Virus record (IMG/VR): IMGVR_UViG_3300032770_000003
Coordinates: 107,495-171,494 of that record
From: a virus
DNA length: 64,000 nucleotides
Strand: one strand, 5' to 3'
The notes under the pieces were generated by a model. The model saw only the letters and a program-made list of their open reading frames with translations. It was not told the origin of the DNA and searched no databases. Positions 63,900-64,000 of this stretch are shown here, in pieces. Position numbers and translations under genes: made by a program. Each line of letters starts with the position of its first letter. Position 1 is the stretch's first letter.

Positions 63900-64000
63900 C
63901 TAGCGGCGCAGGTATTCCGCGCCGTAGAGCCCGCAGCCGTAACTCTTGAAATCCTGAGTGTAAATCGTGCCGCGGGGATGCTGCGCCTGAGATTTCCAGC
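63900..64000 (-). CDS. Partial CDS at window edge, small protein C-terminus
   Basis: Leftward frame ending '...YTQDFKSYGCGLYGAEYLRR' at TAG 63900. Aromatic and Gly-rich C-terminus of a small protein; start lies outside the window. Confidence 0.4.
   Translation of the reverse strand, partial: WKSQAQHPRGTIYTQDFKSYGCGLYGAEYLRR

Overview
The window is GC-rich and reads as the genome of a large tailed double-stranded DNA phage (or its prophage). An HK97-type portal, a prohead protease and several probable virion-internal proteins lie on the left, followed by DNA-metabolism genes and then long runs of very small, tightly packed genes. No ribosomal RNA or host housekeeping genes are visible. Two lipoproteins with typical lipoboxes, a secreted protein and a lectin/glycosidase resemble proteins of soil Deltaproteobacteria (myxobacteria-like). 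That host assignment is inference only.

Layout. (1) 1-23.5 kb, all leftward: head module. Order in the direction of transcription: cupin-like protein, two linker/scaffold-like proteins, portal (with a LAGLIDADG intein), free-standing HNH endonuclease, low-complexity virion proteins, a pyrophosphatase-like/GNAT fusion, a 1046-residue topoisomerase IB-like protein, a zinc metallopeptidase-like protein, two RelA/SpoT-type (p)ppGpp synthetase-like proteins, a SpoT-like HD hydrolase, small cysteine-cluster proteins, a second HNH endonuclease, and the prohead protease (with an intein) running off the left edge. (2) 23.5-43.3 kb, leftward: replication and host-interaction module with an HTH regulator, CobS-like AAA+ ATPase, primase, WGR protein, family-4-type uracil-DNA glycosylase (with an intein), winged-helix protein, CobT-like VWA protein, PPP phosphatase, second AAA+ ATPase, many small genes, a GIY-YIG endonuclease and a tRNA-like gene. 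(3) 43.35-44.28 kb: gene-free divergent region with stacked hairpins and an abrupt strand-composition switch, a candidate origin/control region. (4) 44.3-56.7 kb, rightward: small overlapping genes including a duplicated two-gene module, a protein with tandem repeats, NUDIX, a SLOG/DUF2493 protein and a secreted lectin-glycosidase. Two 0.8-kb G-rich arrays with a 5-nt period then flank one conserved phage gene. (5) 56.7-64 kb, leftward: small genes, three exported proteins, RadC, and phage zinc-ribbon proteins.

Most notable observations. (a) Two inteins, in the prohead protease and in the glycosylase, carry a homing-endonuclease-like gene on the opposite strand, overlapping the intein coding sequence. 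(b) A 20-bp element (sense ACTTCTGTGYRGATCGACCT) occurs 17 times. It lies 15-37 nt before start codons and once before a tRNA-like gene, and looks like a phage-specific promoter or start-associated sequence. (c) The pentanucleotide-periodic G-rich arrays around 53.45-54.2 and 55.0-55.8 kb are non-coding and unexplained. (d) TTGAC-NN-GTCAA palindromes overlap the -35 of putative early promoters. (e) A phage-borne alarmone set (two synthetase-like proteins and one hydrolase) sits inside the head operon.
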